Below are positions 7,212-15,279 of a stretch of 21,892 bases of DNA, piece after piece. The notes under the pieces were generated by a model. The model saw only the letters and a program-made list of their open reading frames with translations. It did not search any database and was not told the origin of the DNA. Each line of letters begins with the position of its first letter. The first letter of the stretch is position 1. The DNA is from Zeimonas sp035303885 (GTDB lineage: Bacteria; Pseudomonadota; Gammaproteobacteria; Burkholderiales; Burkholderiaceae_E): assembly GCA_035303885.1 (NCBI GenBank), contig DATGRE010000139.1, forward strand, positions 1 to 21,892. The letters run 5' to 3'. The position numbers were made by a program, and so were the translations under genes.

Positions 7212-7526
7212 GTGCACGTCAAGCTCGCGTGGGTCGAGGCAGGGCGCGTCGTCCTGCGCACGGTCGAGGTGCCGGCCGACGCCTCGGTCGGCGATGCGCT
7301 CGCCGCGCTCGGCGAGCCGCTCGCCGGGACGCTGCGCACGAGAATCGACGACGGGCGCCTGGCGGTGGCGGTCTACGGCCGGCCGCGCTCGATGGGCAGC
7401 CGGCTGCGCGACGGCGATCGGATCGAGCTGGTCGGCGAGCTCGTCGTCGACCCGAAGACGGCCCGAAGGCTGCGGGTCCAGCAGCGCAGGGACGAAGGGG
7501 CCGATCCGCGCTGGAAGCGGCGCTAG
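7212..7526 (+). CDS. rnfH: RnfH/RatB family ubiquitin-like protein
   Basis: A small beta-grasp (ubiquitin/ThiS-like) protein of the RnfH family, formerly UPF0125 or RatB, with no settled biochemical role. The 104-residue product has the family pattern: HVKLAWVEAGRVVLRTVEVP, SVGDALAAL, AVAVYGRPRSMGSRLRDGDRIEL and the closing VVDPKTARRLRVQQR. The GTG at 7212, five bases after ratA, gives a start aligned with the first beta strand. There is no convincing Shine-Dalgarno, so translation may be coupled to ratA. The C-terminal 15 residues are basic and probably disordered. The TAG stop sits in the centre of a 16-bp palindrome. Confidence 0.88.
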   Translation: MHVKLAWVEAGRVVLRTVEVPADASVGDALAALGEPLAGTLRTRIDDGRLAVAVYGRPRSMGSRLRDGDRIELVGELVVDPKTARRLRVQQRRDEGADPRWKRR

Positions 7527-7532
7527 CGCCGC
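7517..7532. terminator. 16-bp perfect palindrome over the rnfH stop codon
   Basis: GCGGCGCTAGCGCCGC is perfectly self-complementary and includes the rnfH TAG at 7524-7526. Only 15 bases separate rnfH from the convergent DUF4124 gene, so the palindrome could end transcription from both sides as an RNA hairpin. It lacks a U tract, so the terminator assignment is weak. Confidence 0.35.
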
Positions 7533-7541
7533 GTCGCGGGC

Positions 7542-8123
7542 CTACTGGGGGGTCAACGGCCCCTTGCAGCTGCGCTCGCGCTCGGCGCGTGCCCGCTCGA
7601 GCCGTCGGGCGCGCTCGGCGTCGCCCATCGGCTCGCGTTCGCCGCGGGCGTTGATCGAGACGACGACCATTCCGCTCTCGAGCGTGCGGATCGCGTGCTG
7701 CAGCTCGTCGCACGCGCGCTGCGCGTGCTCGGCGTTCTCGCGTTCCTCGCGCGCCTTCTCCTCGCTCGCCCGCCGCTCGGCCTGGCGCTCGCGGAACGCG
7801 CGCTCGCGCTCGACCCAGCTCGGCATCGCCGGGGCCGGCGCCGTCGGCGCCGCGGCGCTGCGCTCCGCGGGCGCATCGGCCGGGACCGCCTCGCCAGCCG
7901 GCGATGCGGCGCTCGCGCCCTCGCGCGGCGCAGGCGCCGCGGGCGCGGGCGCGGGCGAACGCAGGATCTGCGAAGAGCGCACCTCGCTCGGCGGCGGCCG
8001 GTCGGAATAAACCATGCGTCCCTGTGCGTCGCGCCACTGCCAGGTCGCCGCCCCGACGCTCGTGGAGGTGGCGACGAGGAGAAGGGCGGCCAGGCCGCAC
8101 AGGACGGTTCGGGTCGGAATCAT
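7542..8123 (-). CDS. DUF4124 domain-containing secreted protein
   Basis: A 193-residue exported protein of unknown function. Residues 1-25 form a signal peptide (MIPTRT, then a Leu/Ala/Val core, ending near SVGA). The DUF4124 domain follows directly (ATWQWRDAQGRMVYSDRPPP), a short beta module common in proteobacterial periplasmic proteins. Next comes an Ala/Pro-rich linker, then a Glu/Arg/Ala-rich helical, probably coiled-coil region (VERERAFRERQAERR onward) with two Cys, one in CDELQHAI and one near the end in SCKGPL. The ATG at 8123 is chosen because it places the signal peptide at the N terminus; the open frame extends upstream but that part is arginine-rich and non-homologous. It is divergent from guaB. 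Confidence 0.85.
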   Translation of the reverse strand: MIPTRTVLCGLAALLLVATSTSVGAATWQWRDAQGRMVYSDRPPPSEVRSSQILRSPAPAPAAPAPREGASAASPAGEAVPADAPAERSAAAPTAPAPAMPSWVERERAFRERQAERRASEEKAREERENAEHAQRACDELQHAIRTLESGMVVVSINARGEREPMGDAERARRLERARAERERSCKGPLTPQ

Positions 8124-8263
8124 GGCGCTCGCAACGGGACCGGGTCGCGCGCCGATTCTGCGCGGGCCCCGGGAGCGTCTACCGGCGGTTCCGACGGAAG
8201 GCCGCGTTCGTGCGACGAAAGCGCCGGGCACACGCGCCTTGCGCGGGCGAGGCCGCGCGGCAC

Positions 8264-8293
8264 GTGAAGCGGACGCGGCTGCGCCGGTATAAT
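8264..8293 (+). promoter_or_regulatory. guaB promoter
   Basis: A perfect -10 hexamer TATAAT (8288-8293) lies 18 bases after GTGAAG (8264-8269), a weak -35 with three of six consensus bases. Transcription would begin near 8300, giving a leader of about 17 bases that contains the GAGGG ribosome-binding site. Nothing resembling a riboswitch fits in so short a leader. Confidence 0.75.
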
Positions 8294-8316
8294 CCGCTTT
8301 TGTGCGCGAGGGCTCC

Positions 8317-9777
<1,461 letters not shown>

Positions 9778-9847
9778 AGGCCGCCCTCGAAGGCGACCGG
9801 CGATGTCCTCGGGGGCGCCGCCGCGCGCCGACTGGACCATGCAGGCG

Positions 9848-11428
9848 ATGCACGAACGGATCCTCATTCTCGACTTCGGATCGCAGCTCACGCAGCTGAT
9901 CGCGCGACGCATCCGGGAAGCGAACGTCTATTGCGAAATCCATCCGTGCGACGTCGGCGACGACTTCGTGCGCGAGTTCGCACCGAAAGGCATCGTGCTC
10001 TCGGGCAGCCACCTGTCGGCGCACGAGAGCCCGAACAGCCGCGCTCCTGCCGCCGTGTTCACGCTCGGCGTTCCGGTGCTCGGCATCTGCTACGGCATGC
10101 AGACGATGGCGCAGCAACTCGGCGGGCGCGTCGAGAGCGGCTCGCCGCGCGAGTACGGCTACGCGCAGGTGCGCGCCCGCGGCCACACGAAGCTGCTCGA
10201 CGGCATCGAGGATTCGCGCAACGCCGAGGGCCACGGGCTGCTCGAGGTTTGGATGAGCCACGGCGACAAGGTCGTCGAGCTGCCGCCCGGCTTTCGCGTC
10301 ATGGGGTCCACCGCCTCGTGCCCGATCGCGGCGATGGCCGACGACGAGCGTCGCTTCTACGGCCTGCAGTTCCACCCGGAGGTCACGCACACGAAGCAGG
10401 GCACGAGGATCCTTCGCCGCTTCGTGCTCGAGATCTGCGGCTGCCGCGGCGACTGGGTGATGGCCACGCACGTCGACGAGGCGGTCGAGCGCATCCGACG
10501 CCAGGTGGGCGACGACGAGGTCGTGCTCGGGCTGTCGGGCGGTGTCGACTCGAGCGTCGCGGCGGCGCTGATCCATCGCGCGATCGGCAAGCGCCTGCAC
10601 TGCGTGTTCGTCGACACCGGACTGCTGCGCCTGGGGGAGGCCGAGCAGGTGGTCGACACCTTCGGACGGCACATGGGCATACATCTCGTGCACGTCGAGG
10701 CGTCGGGCCGCTTCCTCGAGAAGCTCGCCGGCGTCGCCGACCCGGAAGCGAAGCGCAAGGTCATCGGGCGCGAGTTCGTCGAAGTGTTCCAGGAGCAGGC
10801 CGCCGCGCTGCCCAACGTGCAATGGCTCGCGCAGGGAACGATCTATCCCGACGTCATCGAGTCGGCCGGCGCGAGCTCGAAGAAGGCGACGGTCATCAAG
10901 TCGCACCACAACGTGGGCGGCCTGCCCGAGACGCTGCACCTGAAGCTGCTCGAGCCGCTGCGTGAGCTCTTCAAGGACGAGGTGCGCGAGCTCGGCCTGG
11001 CGCTCGGGTTGCCGCGCGAGATGGTCTACCGGCATCCGTTCCCCGGGCCGGGCCTCGGCGTGCGGGTGCTCGGCGAGGTGCGCCCCGAATTCCTGGCGCT
11101 GCTGCGCCAGGCCGATGCGATCTTCATCGACGAGCTGCGCAACACGCACGACACCGACGGCCTGAGCTGGTACGAGAAGACGTCGCAGGCCTTCGTCGTG
11201 TTCCTGCCAGTGAAGTCGGTCGGCGTGATGGGCGACGCACGCACCTACGAATACGTCGTCGCGCTGCGCGCCGTGCAGACGCAGGACTTCATGACCGCCC
11301 ACTGGGCGCCGCTGCCGCACGAGCTGCTCGCGCGGGTTTCGAACCGCATCATCAACGAGGTGCGGGGGATCAACCGGGTCGTGTACGACGTTTCGGGGAA
11401 GCCGCCGGCGACGATTGAGTGGGAGTGA
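9848..11428 (+). CDS. guaA: GMP synthase (glutamine-hydrolysing)
   Basis: Converts XMP to GMP with ATP and glutamine. The N-terminal class I glutamine amidotransferase has GICYGMQTMA with nucleophile Cys81 and GLQFHPEVTHT with His176 and Glu178. The ATP pyrophosphatase domain begins with the P-loop SGGVDS at 230-235. The C-terminal dimerisation domain includes RHPFPGPGLGVR and ends with the family tail TIEWE. The start is not certain: ATG at 9848 gives MHERILILDFGSQ, which aligns with betaproteobacterial homologues; ATG at 9839 adds three residues; ATG at 9803 adds 15 and has a better Shine-Dalgarno (GAAGG nine bases upstream). I prefer 9848 on homology (526 residues; E. coli 525). Confidence 0.97.
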   Translation: MHERILILDFGSQLTQLIARRIREANVYCEIHPCDVGDDFVREFAPKGIVLSGSHLSAHESPNSRAPAAVFTLGVPVLGICYGMQTMAQQLGGRVESGSPREYGYAQVRARGHTKLLDGIEDSRNAEGHGLLEVWMSHGDKVVELPPGFRVMGSTASCPIAAMADDERRFYGLQFHPEVTHTKQGTRILRRFVLEICGCRGDWVMATHVDEAVERIRRQVGDDEVVLGLSGGVDSSVAAALIHRAIGKRLHCVFVDTGLLRLGEAEQVVDTFGRHMGIHLVHVEASGRFLEKLAGVADPEAKRKVIGREFVEVFQEQAAALPNVQWLAQGTIYPDVIESAGASSKKATVIKSHHNVGGLPETLHLKLLEPLRELFKDEVRELGLALGLPREMVYRHPFPGPGLGVRVLGEVRPEFLALLRQADAIFIDELRNTHDTDGLSWYEKTSQAFVVFLPVKSVGVMGDARTYEYVVALRAVQTQDFMTAHWAPLPHELLARVSNRIINEVRGINRVVYDVSGKPPATIEWE

Positions 11429-11431
11429 TTT

Positions 11432-11446
11432 GCGCCTGAGCGGCGC
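11432..11446 (+). terminator. Small GC hairpin after guaA
   Basis: GCGCC (11432-11436), a five-base loop and GGCGC (11442-11446) form a short stem three bases after the guaA stop. It has no U tract, so it may be a weak or Rho-assisted end of the guaBA transcript. Confidence 0.3.
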
Positions 11447-11511
11447 TGTCGCCGGAGAGCTGCACGCGACGATCGGGCGGGACGAATCGCGGCGGAAGGA
11501 GTCGGTCCTCG

Positions 11512-12333
11512 ATGATCTCGGCCGAGATCGCCGAACTGCTCGTACGCACCGTCGCCACCGCGATCTTCGTGATCGGGGTGACGGCTGCGGTCGGCCGGCT
11601 GGGCCCGGCGATTGGCGGCGCGCTGGCTGGACTGCCGATCGTGCTCGGGCCGGGCTTTTTCTTCCTCGCGCGCACCGAAGAAGCGTCGTTCGTCATCGAC
11701 GCCGCCGGCTACTCGCTGCTGTCGCTGTGCGCGACGCAGCTGTTCCTGCTCGCTTACGTCTTCGCCGCCGCGCGCGGTGCGACGCCGCTGCGAGCGATCG
11801 CGCGCGCGGGCGGCGCCTGGATCGCCTCGGCCGCCGCGCTGCGCCTGCTCCCGCCGCAACCGTGGCTCGGCCTGGCCCTGTTCGCCGCGCTGACCGCTCT
11901 CGTGCACCGGCTCGGCGCCGGGTTCCGCAGCAAAGTTCCGACGGACCGGCGTGACGAGACGCTCGGGCTGCTGCTGTTGCGGGGTGTCCTGGCGGGGCTG
12001 CTCGTGGCCGTCGTCACGGCCGCGTCGCGCCGCCTCGGCACCGGGTGGTCGGGCCTGATTCTCGCGTTCCCGATCGGATACAGCGTGATCGCGGCGACCG
12101 TGCATCGGCGGCTCGGCGCCGCGAACGTCGTCGCGACGCTGCATTCGGCGATGCTCGCCACCGTAGGTCTCGCCGGCTTCTGCGCAGCCCTGGCCTTCGC
12201 GCTCGCCGTGTGGCCGGCGGGGCCGGCACTGGCGGCCGCCTTCGCGGTCTCCTTCGCGATCACCGCGGCGCTCGTCATCGTGCGGATGCGCTCGTCGAGC
12301 GTGGCGCGGCGGAACGGATCGGTCGCTCGTTGA
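11512..12333 (+). CDS. Multispanning membrane protein with internal duplication, function unknown
   Basis: A 273-residue, almost wholly hydrophobic protein with about nine predicted membrane segments. I do not recognise a named family. Two halves resemble each other. VTAA, RLG, a Gly and a final PI recur at residues 23-43 and 168-188 (10 identities in 21 positions), and the similarity continues through the following helices. If the first half has five helices and the second four, the repeats would be inverted in the membrane, as in many transporters. A hydrophilic loop with GFRSKVPTDRRDE (137-149) links the halves, and the C terminus is short and basic. The ATG at 11512 has AAGGAG ten bases upstream. 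It follows guaA by 83 bases on the same strand but has its own ribosome-binding site. Confidence 0.8.
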   Translation: MISAEIAELLVRTVATAIFVIGVTAAVGRLGPAIGGALAGLPIVLGPGFFFLARTEEASFVIDAAGYSLLSLCATQLFLLAYVFAAARGATPLRAIARAGGAWIASAAALRLLPPQPWLGLALFAALTALVHRLGAGFRSKVPTDRRDETLGLLLLRGVLAGLLVAVVTAASRRLGTGWSGLILAFPIGYSVIAATVHRRLGAANVVATLHSAMLATVGLAGFCAALAFALAVWPAGPALAAAFAVSFAITAALVIVRMRSSSVARRNGSVAR

Positions 12334-12346
12334 CGGCGACCGCGCG

Positions 12347-12376
12347 AGCTACGCCCGCGAGACGCGGGCGACAGCT
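12347..12376 (+). terminator. Strong GC hairpin after the membrane protein gene
   Basis: CGCCCGCG (12352-12359), a three-base AGA loop and CGCGGGCG (12363-12370) form a perfect 8-bp stem. AGCT copies on either side can extend it with a small bulge. It lies 14-40 bases past the stop, between convergent genes. No U tract follows, so this is a candidate terminator or 3' stabiliser. The rest of the 137-base spacer (12334-12470) shows no gene. Confidence 0.5.
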
Positions 12377-12470
12377 TGAGTTCGGCGACGATGAGGCACC
12401 CGCAGGGCGAGCGTCGGCGGCACGGGGCAATGAGCGATCGACGGCGCCGACGTCGGCCGGTACCGCCCGA

Positions 12471-13370
12471 TCAGCGCCGCGAACGCTCCCGCTCGAGCAG
12501 CGCCCGCTTGCGCTCGACGCCCCAGCGATAGCCGGACAGATCGCCGTCGCGGCGCACGACGCGATGGCAGGGGATCGCAACCGCGATCCGGTTCGCCGCG
12601 CATGCTTGGCCCACCGCTCGCACCGCGCGAGGCGCACCGATCCGCTCGGCGAGCTGCGCATAGCTGAGCGTCTCCCCGGGCGGGATCGCGCGCAGCGCCT
12701 GCCAGACGCGCTGCTGGAAGGCCGTGCCGCGCAGGTCGAGCGGCAGGTCGAGTCCGACCTCGGGCGCCTCGACGAATCCGATCACGCGCGCGACGGTACG
12801 CTCGAACGCACGATCCCCGCCGATCAGCCGGGCCTGCGGGAACTGGTCCTGCAACTCGCGCACCAGCGCGTCGGGGTCGTCGCCGAGCAGGATCGCGCAG
12901 ACGCCGCGCGTGCTTTGCGCGACGACGATCGCACCCAGCGAGCACTGGCCGACGGCGAAGCGGATCTCGGTGCCGCGACCGCCTTCACGCCACACGCGCG
13001 GCGGCATTCCCAGCAGCGCGTCGGCGGACTCGTAGAGGCGGCTGCTCGAGCCGAAGCCCGCGCGGTACAGCGCGTCGGTCACCGAGTCGCCTTCGACGAG
13101 TGCGGCGCGCAGGCGGCGCGCGCGATGCGCGGCGGCATAGGCCTTCGGCGTCAGCCCGACCAGCGACTTGAAGACGCGATGAAAGTGGAATCGGCTCAGG
13201 CCGCACTGCGCGGCGAGCGTGCCGAGGTCGGGAAGCGCCTCCGAGCGTTCGATGCGGCGGCAGGCCTCGGCGACGCAGGCGGCATGCCGCGCAGCGGCCG
13301 TGCCCGGCGCACGCCGGCGCGCGCTGCGCGAGGTGGACTTCGAGGGTGCTGAAACGGGTGATACGTGCAT
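12471..13370 (-). CDS. AraC-type HTH / O6-methylguanine-DNA methyltransferase (Ada-like without the AdaA domain)
   Basis: A two-domain Ada relative of 299 residues. Residues about 25-125 are an AraC-type helix-turn-helix unit (LGTLAAQCGLSRFHFHRVFK, GLTPKAYAAAHRARRL, then a second HTH around DALYRAGFGSSSRLYE). Residues about 135-295 are the suicide alkyltransferase: GTAFQQRVWQALRAIPPGET, YAQLAERIG, RAVGQACAANR, and the active site PCHRVV with acceptor Cys268. E. coli Ada (354 residues) has an extra N-terminal zinc domain that senses methylphosphotriesters. It is absent here, and no remnant (GIFCRPSC-type) is seen upstream in the same frame. It therefore probably repairs O6-alkylguanine, while its regulatory trigger is unclear. 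The ATG start has only a weak GGAA. arsC lies 79 bases upstream on the same strand. Confidence 0.9.
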   Translation of the reverse strand: MHVSPVSAPSKSTSRSARRRAPGTAAARHAACVAEACRRIERSEALPDLGTLAAQCGLSRFHFHRVFKSLVGLTPKAYAAAHRARRLRAALVEGDSVTDALYRAGFGSSSRLYESADALLGMPPRVWREGGRGTEIRFAVGQCSLGAIVVAQSTRGVCAILLGDDPDALVRELQDQFPQARLIGGDRAFERTVARVIGFVEAPEVGLDLPLDLRGTAFQQRVWQALRAIPPGETLSYAQLAERIGAPRAVRAVGQACAANRIAVAIPCHRVVRRDGDLSGYRWGVERKRALLERERSRR

Positions 13371-13449
13371 GGTGGATTCCGGGAACGGTTCGGGTCGTGC
13401 AGACAGATGATCCGCCGGCGGCCGAGGCCACGCACTCCGTTTCTTGCGT

Positions 13450-13821
13450 CTATCGACGATCGGCGGCGGCCGCGCCGATCAGCTCGAGGACCGTCTCGGG
13501 CGGGCGGCAAAGCCGCGTGCCGCCGGGCGCGACGACGATCGGGCGCTCGATCAGGATCGGGTTCGCCGCCATCAGGTCGAGCAGCTGGTCGTCGGTCCAC
13601 TTGGCGTCGTCCAGCTGCAGCTCCGCATAGGGCGGCGCCTTGCGCCTCAGGATGCTGCGCACGGGCGCGCCCGTCTCGGCCACGAGGCGTGCCAGCGTTT
13701 CGCGATCGGGCGGCGTCTTCAGGTACTCGACGATCTCCGGCTCGATACCGTGGTCGCGCAGCATCCCGAGCACCTTTCGGGACGTGCTGCACGACGGATT
13801 GTGATAAATCCGGACTTTCAT
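13450..13821 (-). CDS. arsC: ArsC-family reductase (glutaredoxin-type arsenate reductase)
   Basis: A 123-residue thioredoxin-fold protein of the ArsC/Spx family. The N terminus KVRIYHNPSCSTSRK holds the catalytic Cys11 and the preceding His7, matching Cys12 and His8 of E. coli ArsC. The three arginines used for arsenate binding have counterparts in VRSILRRK, LIERPIVV and GTRLCRPPE. It ends soon after the last motif, whereas the plasmid enzyme has about 20 more residues, so it belongs to the short chromosomal form, some of which (YfgD type) lack proven arsenate activity. There is no arsR, arsB or acr3 nearby, so an arsenic role is only possible. It is divergent from the alkyltransferase-TadA gene and upstream of the Ada-like gene on the same strand. 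Confidence 0.88.
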   Translation of the reverse strand: MKVRIYHNPSCSTSRKVLGMLRDHGIEPEIVEYLKTPPDRETLARLVAETGAPVRSILRRKAPPYAELQLDDAKWTDDQLLDLMAANPILIERPIVVAPGGTRLCRPPETVLELIGAAAADRR

Positions 13822-13892
13822 ACGGGTCTTGGACTCCTCGACGGAACCTATCTGGCGAGCATACGTCAACGGGGTGGCCCGCACACGGGTGC

Positions 13893-13898
13893 TAGCAT
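13893..13898 (+). promoter_or_regulatory. Candidate -10 element of the alkyltransferase-TadA gene
   Basis: TAGCAT lies nine bases before the ATG at 13908, and the sequence between has no Shine-Dalgarno. Transcription would begin zero to three bases before the start codon, implying a near-leaderless mRNA. No clear -35 is seen at 16-18 bases. Confidence 0.35.
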
Positions 13899-13907
13899 CG
13901 CTCCGCC

Positions 13908-15092
13908 ATGCCGTCGTTTTCCGTTTTCGACACCGCGATCGGACGCTGTGCCATTGCCTGGAGCGAGCACGGAATCGCGCGCGTGCAGTTGCCCGAGACG
14001 AGCGACGCGCTGACCTGTGCACGGCTGCTGCGGCACTTGCCCGACGCGGCGCAGGGCGAGCCGCCGACGCATATCCGTCGGGCCATCCGGCGCATCCGCT
14101 CGTTGCTGGCCGGCGCGCATGACGACCTGGCCGACCTGGAACTCGACCTGCGCGACGTTTCCCCGTTCCATCGGCGCGTCTACGAGTGCGTGCGTGCGAT
14201 CGGTCCCGGCCGAACGACGACCTACGGCGAGGTCGCGGCGCGGATCGGCGAGCCGGGTGCGGCGCGGGCGGTCGGACAGGCGCTCGGCGAGAATCCCTTC
14301 GCGCCGATCGTTCCCTGCCACCGCGTGCTCGCCGCCGGCGGGCGATCCGGCGGCTTCTCGGCGGCGGGCGGGGTCTCGACGAAGCTGCGCATGCTCGAGA
14401 TCGAGAACGCCCGCATCGGGGCGGCGCCGGGGCTGTTCGACACGGCGCCGGAAGCGGCTGCCGTGGCCGTGGCAACGAACGCGGTCCCGAGTGCCGGGGC
14501 GGAAGCGCTGGTCGGCACGCCGGTCGCCGCGCGCGCGAACGTCGGCGCGAGCGCGTCCCTTCGTGTCGCCACGCCCGGTTGCGCGGCCGCGCCGGATGGC
14601 ACGGCCCCGGCCGCGTCGCCGGCGCCGGACGACTTCGGTCCGATCGACGAATCGATGATGCGCCTGGCGCTCGAGCAGGCCCGCTGCGCGCAGCAGCGGG
14701 GCGAAGTTCCGGTAGGTGCCGTCGTCGTGCACGACGGAGAGGTGGTCGGCATAGGCTTCAACCAGCCGATCGGTGCGCGCGATCCGAGCGCGCACGCGGA
14801 GATCCTCGCGCTGCGCGCGGCTGCGCAGCGGATCGGCAACTATCGGCTGGTGGGCTGCGACCTGTACGTCACGCTCGAGCCGTGCGCGATGTGCGCCGGC
14901 GCGATCCAGCACGCGCGCATTGCGCGCGTCGTCTATGGCGCGGCCGATCCGAAGACCGGCGCCTGCGGCAGCGTCGTCGACCTGTTCGCCGAACCGCGCC
15001 TGAATCACCATGCGCGTGTGCGCGGCGGGGTGCTGGCCGACGAATGCGCCGCGCTGCTGTCGTCGTTCTTCGCGTCGCGTCGGCGCCGCTGA
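13908..15092 (+). CDS. Fusion protein: O6-alkylguanine-DNA alkyltransferase (Ogt-like) + tRNA adenosine(34) deaminase TadA
   Basis: One uninterrupted 394-residue frame encodes two normally separate enzymes. Residues 1-172 are an Ogt-type methylated-DNA-protein cysteine methyltransferase: SPFHRRVYECVRAIGPGRTT (85-104), YGEVAARIG, the arginine-finger helix ARAVGQALGENP, and PIVPCHRV with acceptor Cys137. Residues 173-242 are an Ala/Pro/Val-rich linker. Residues 243-394 are a complete TadA: AHAEIL with His296 and Glu298, EPCAMCAGAIQHARI with zinc ligands Cys326 and Cys329, KTGACGSVVDLF, LNHHARVRGGVL and the closing SSFFASRRRR. TadA makes inosine at the wobble position of tRNA-Arg(ACG) and is essential in E. 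coli. No ATG precedes the deaminase in the linker; the first is Met250, at its first helix, with no ribosome-binding site. Confidence 0.93.
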   Translation: MPSFSVFDTAIGRCAIAWSEHGIARVQLPETSDALTCARLLRHLPDAAQGEPPTHIRRAIRRIRSLLAGAHDDLADLELDLRDVSPFHRRVYECVRAIGPGRTTTYGEVAARIGEPGAARAVGQALGENPFAPIVPCHRVLAAGGRSGGFSAAGGVSTKLRMLEIENARIGAAPGLFDTAPEAAAVAVATNAVPSAGAEALVGTPVAARANVGASASLRVATPGCAAAPDGTAPAASPAPDDFGPIDESMMRLALEQARCAQQRGEVPVGAVVVHDGEVVGIGFNQPIGARDPSAHAEILALRAAAQRIGNYRLVGCDLYVTLEPCAMCAGAIQHARIARVVYGAADPKTGACGSVVDLFAEPRLNHHARVRGGVLADECAALLSSFFASRRRR

Positions 15093-15179
15093 TCCTTCCG
15101 GGGCTGCTCGCACCGTTCGCGGCCGGCCGCACGGCACGCCGCCGTCGCCGCGACCTTTCACGCTCGTTCCTCTTCGCAG

Positions 15180-15202
15180 CCGGCTTGGCGAGGGAAAGCC
15201 GG
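15180..15202 (+). promoter_or_regulatory. Hairpin in the spacer upstream of the BON-CBS gene
   Basis: CCGGCTT (15180-15186) pairs with AAGCCGG (15196-15202) around a nine-base loop. An alternative pairing, GGAAA (15193-15197) with TTTCC (15204-15208), is mutually exclusive with it. It lies about 90 bases after the fusion gene and 80 before the next start, so it could be a terminator for tadA or a leader element of the BON-CBS mRNA. The rest of the 187-base spacer shows no gene. Confidence 0.35.
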
Positions 15203-15279
15203 GTTTCCGCCTTGCTGCCGTCCCGCATCGACGGCGGACCCGTGTGGTCTGCCCGGCTTCATCCGAGGAGGAATCATCC

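Noticed and set aside
8294..8316. A purine or guanine riboswitch ahead of guaB
   Set aside because: The predicted leader is only about 17 bases, too short for any known riboswitch fold.
13371..13449. Remnant of the AdaA zinc domain upstream of the Ada-like gene
   Set aside because: Translation of the same frame upstream gives no Cys-rich or GIFCRPSC-type segment, and arsC begins its 3' end within 80 bases.
13450..13821. An arsenic resistance operon
   Set aside because: Only the ArsC-family reductase is present; no arsR, arsB, acr3 or arsH lies nearby, and short ArsC/YfgD proteins often have no shown arsenate role.
14650..15092. tadA as an independent gene with its own start inside the fusion frame
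   Set aside because: The first Met codons of the deaminase region (residues 250-251) lie inside its first helix and have no Shine-Dalgarno. The linker has no ATG, so a continuous fusion protein is the simplest reading.
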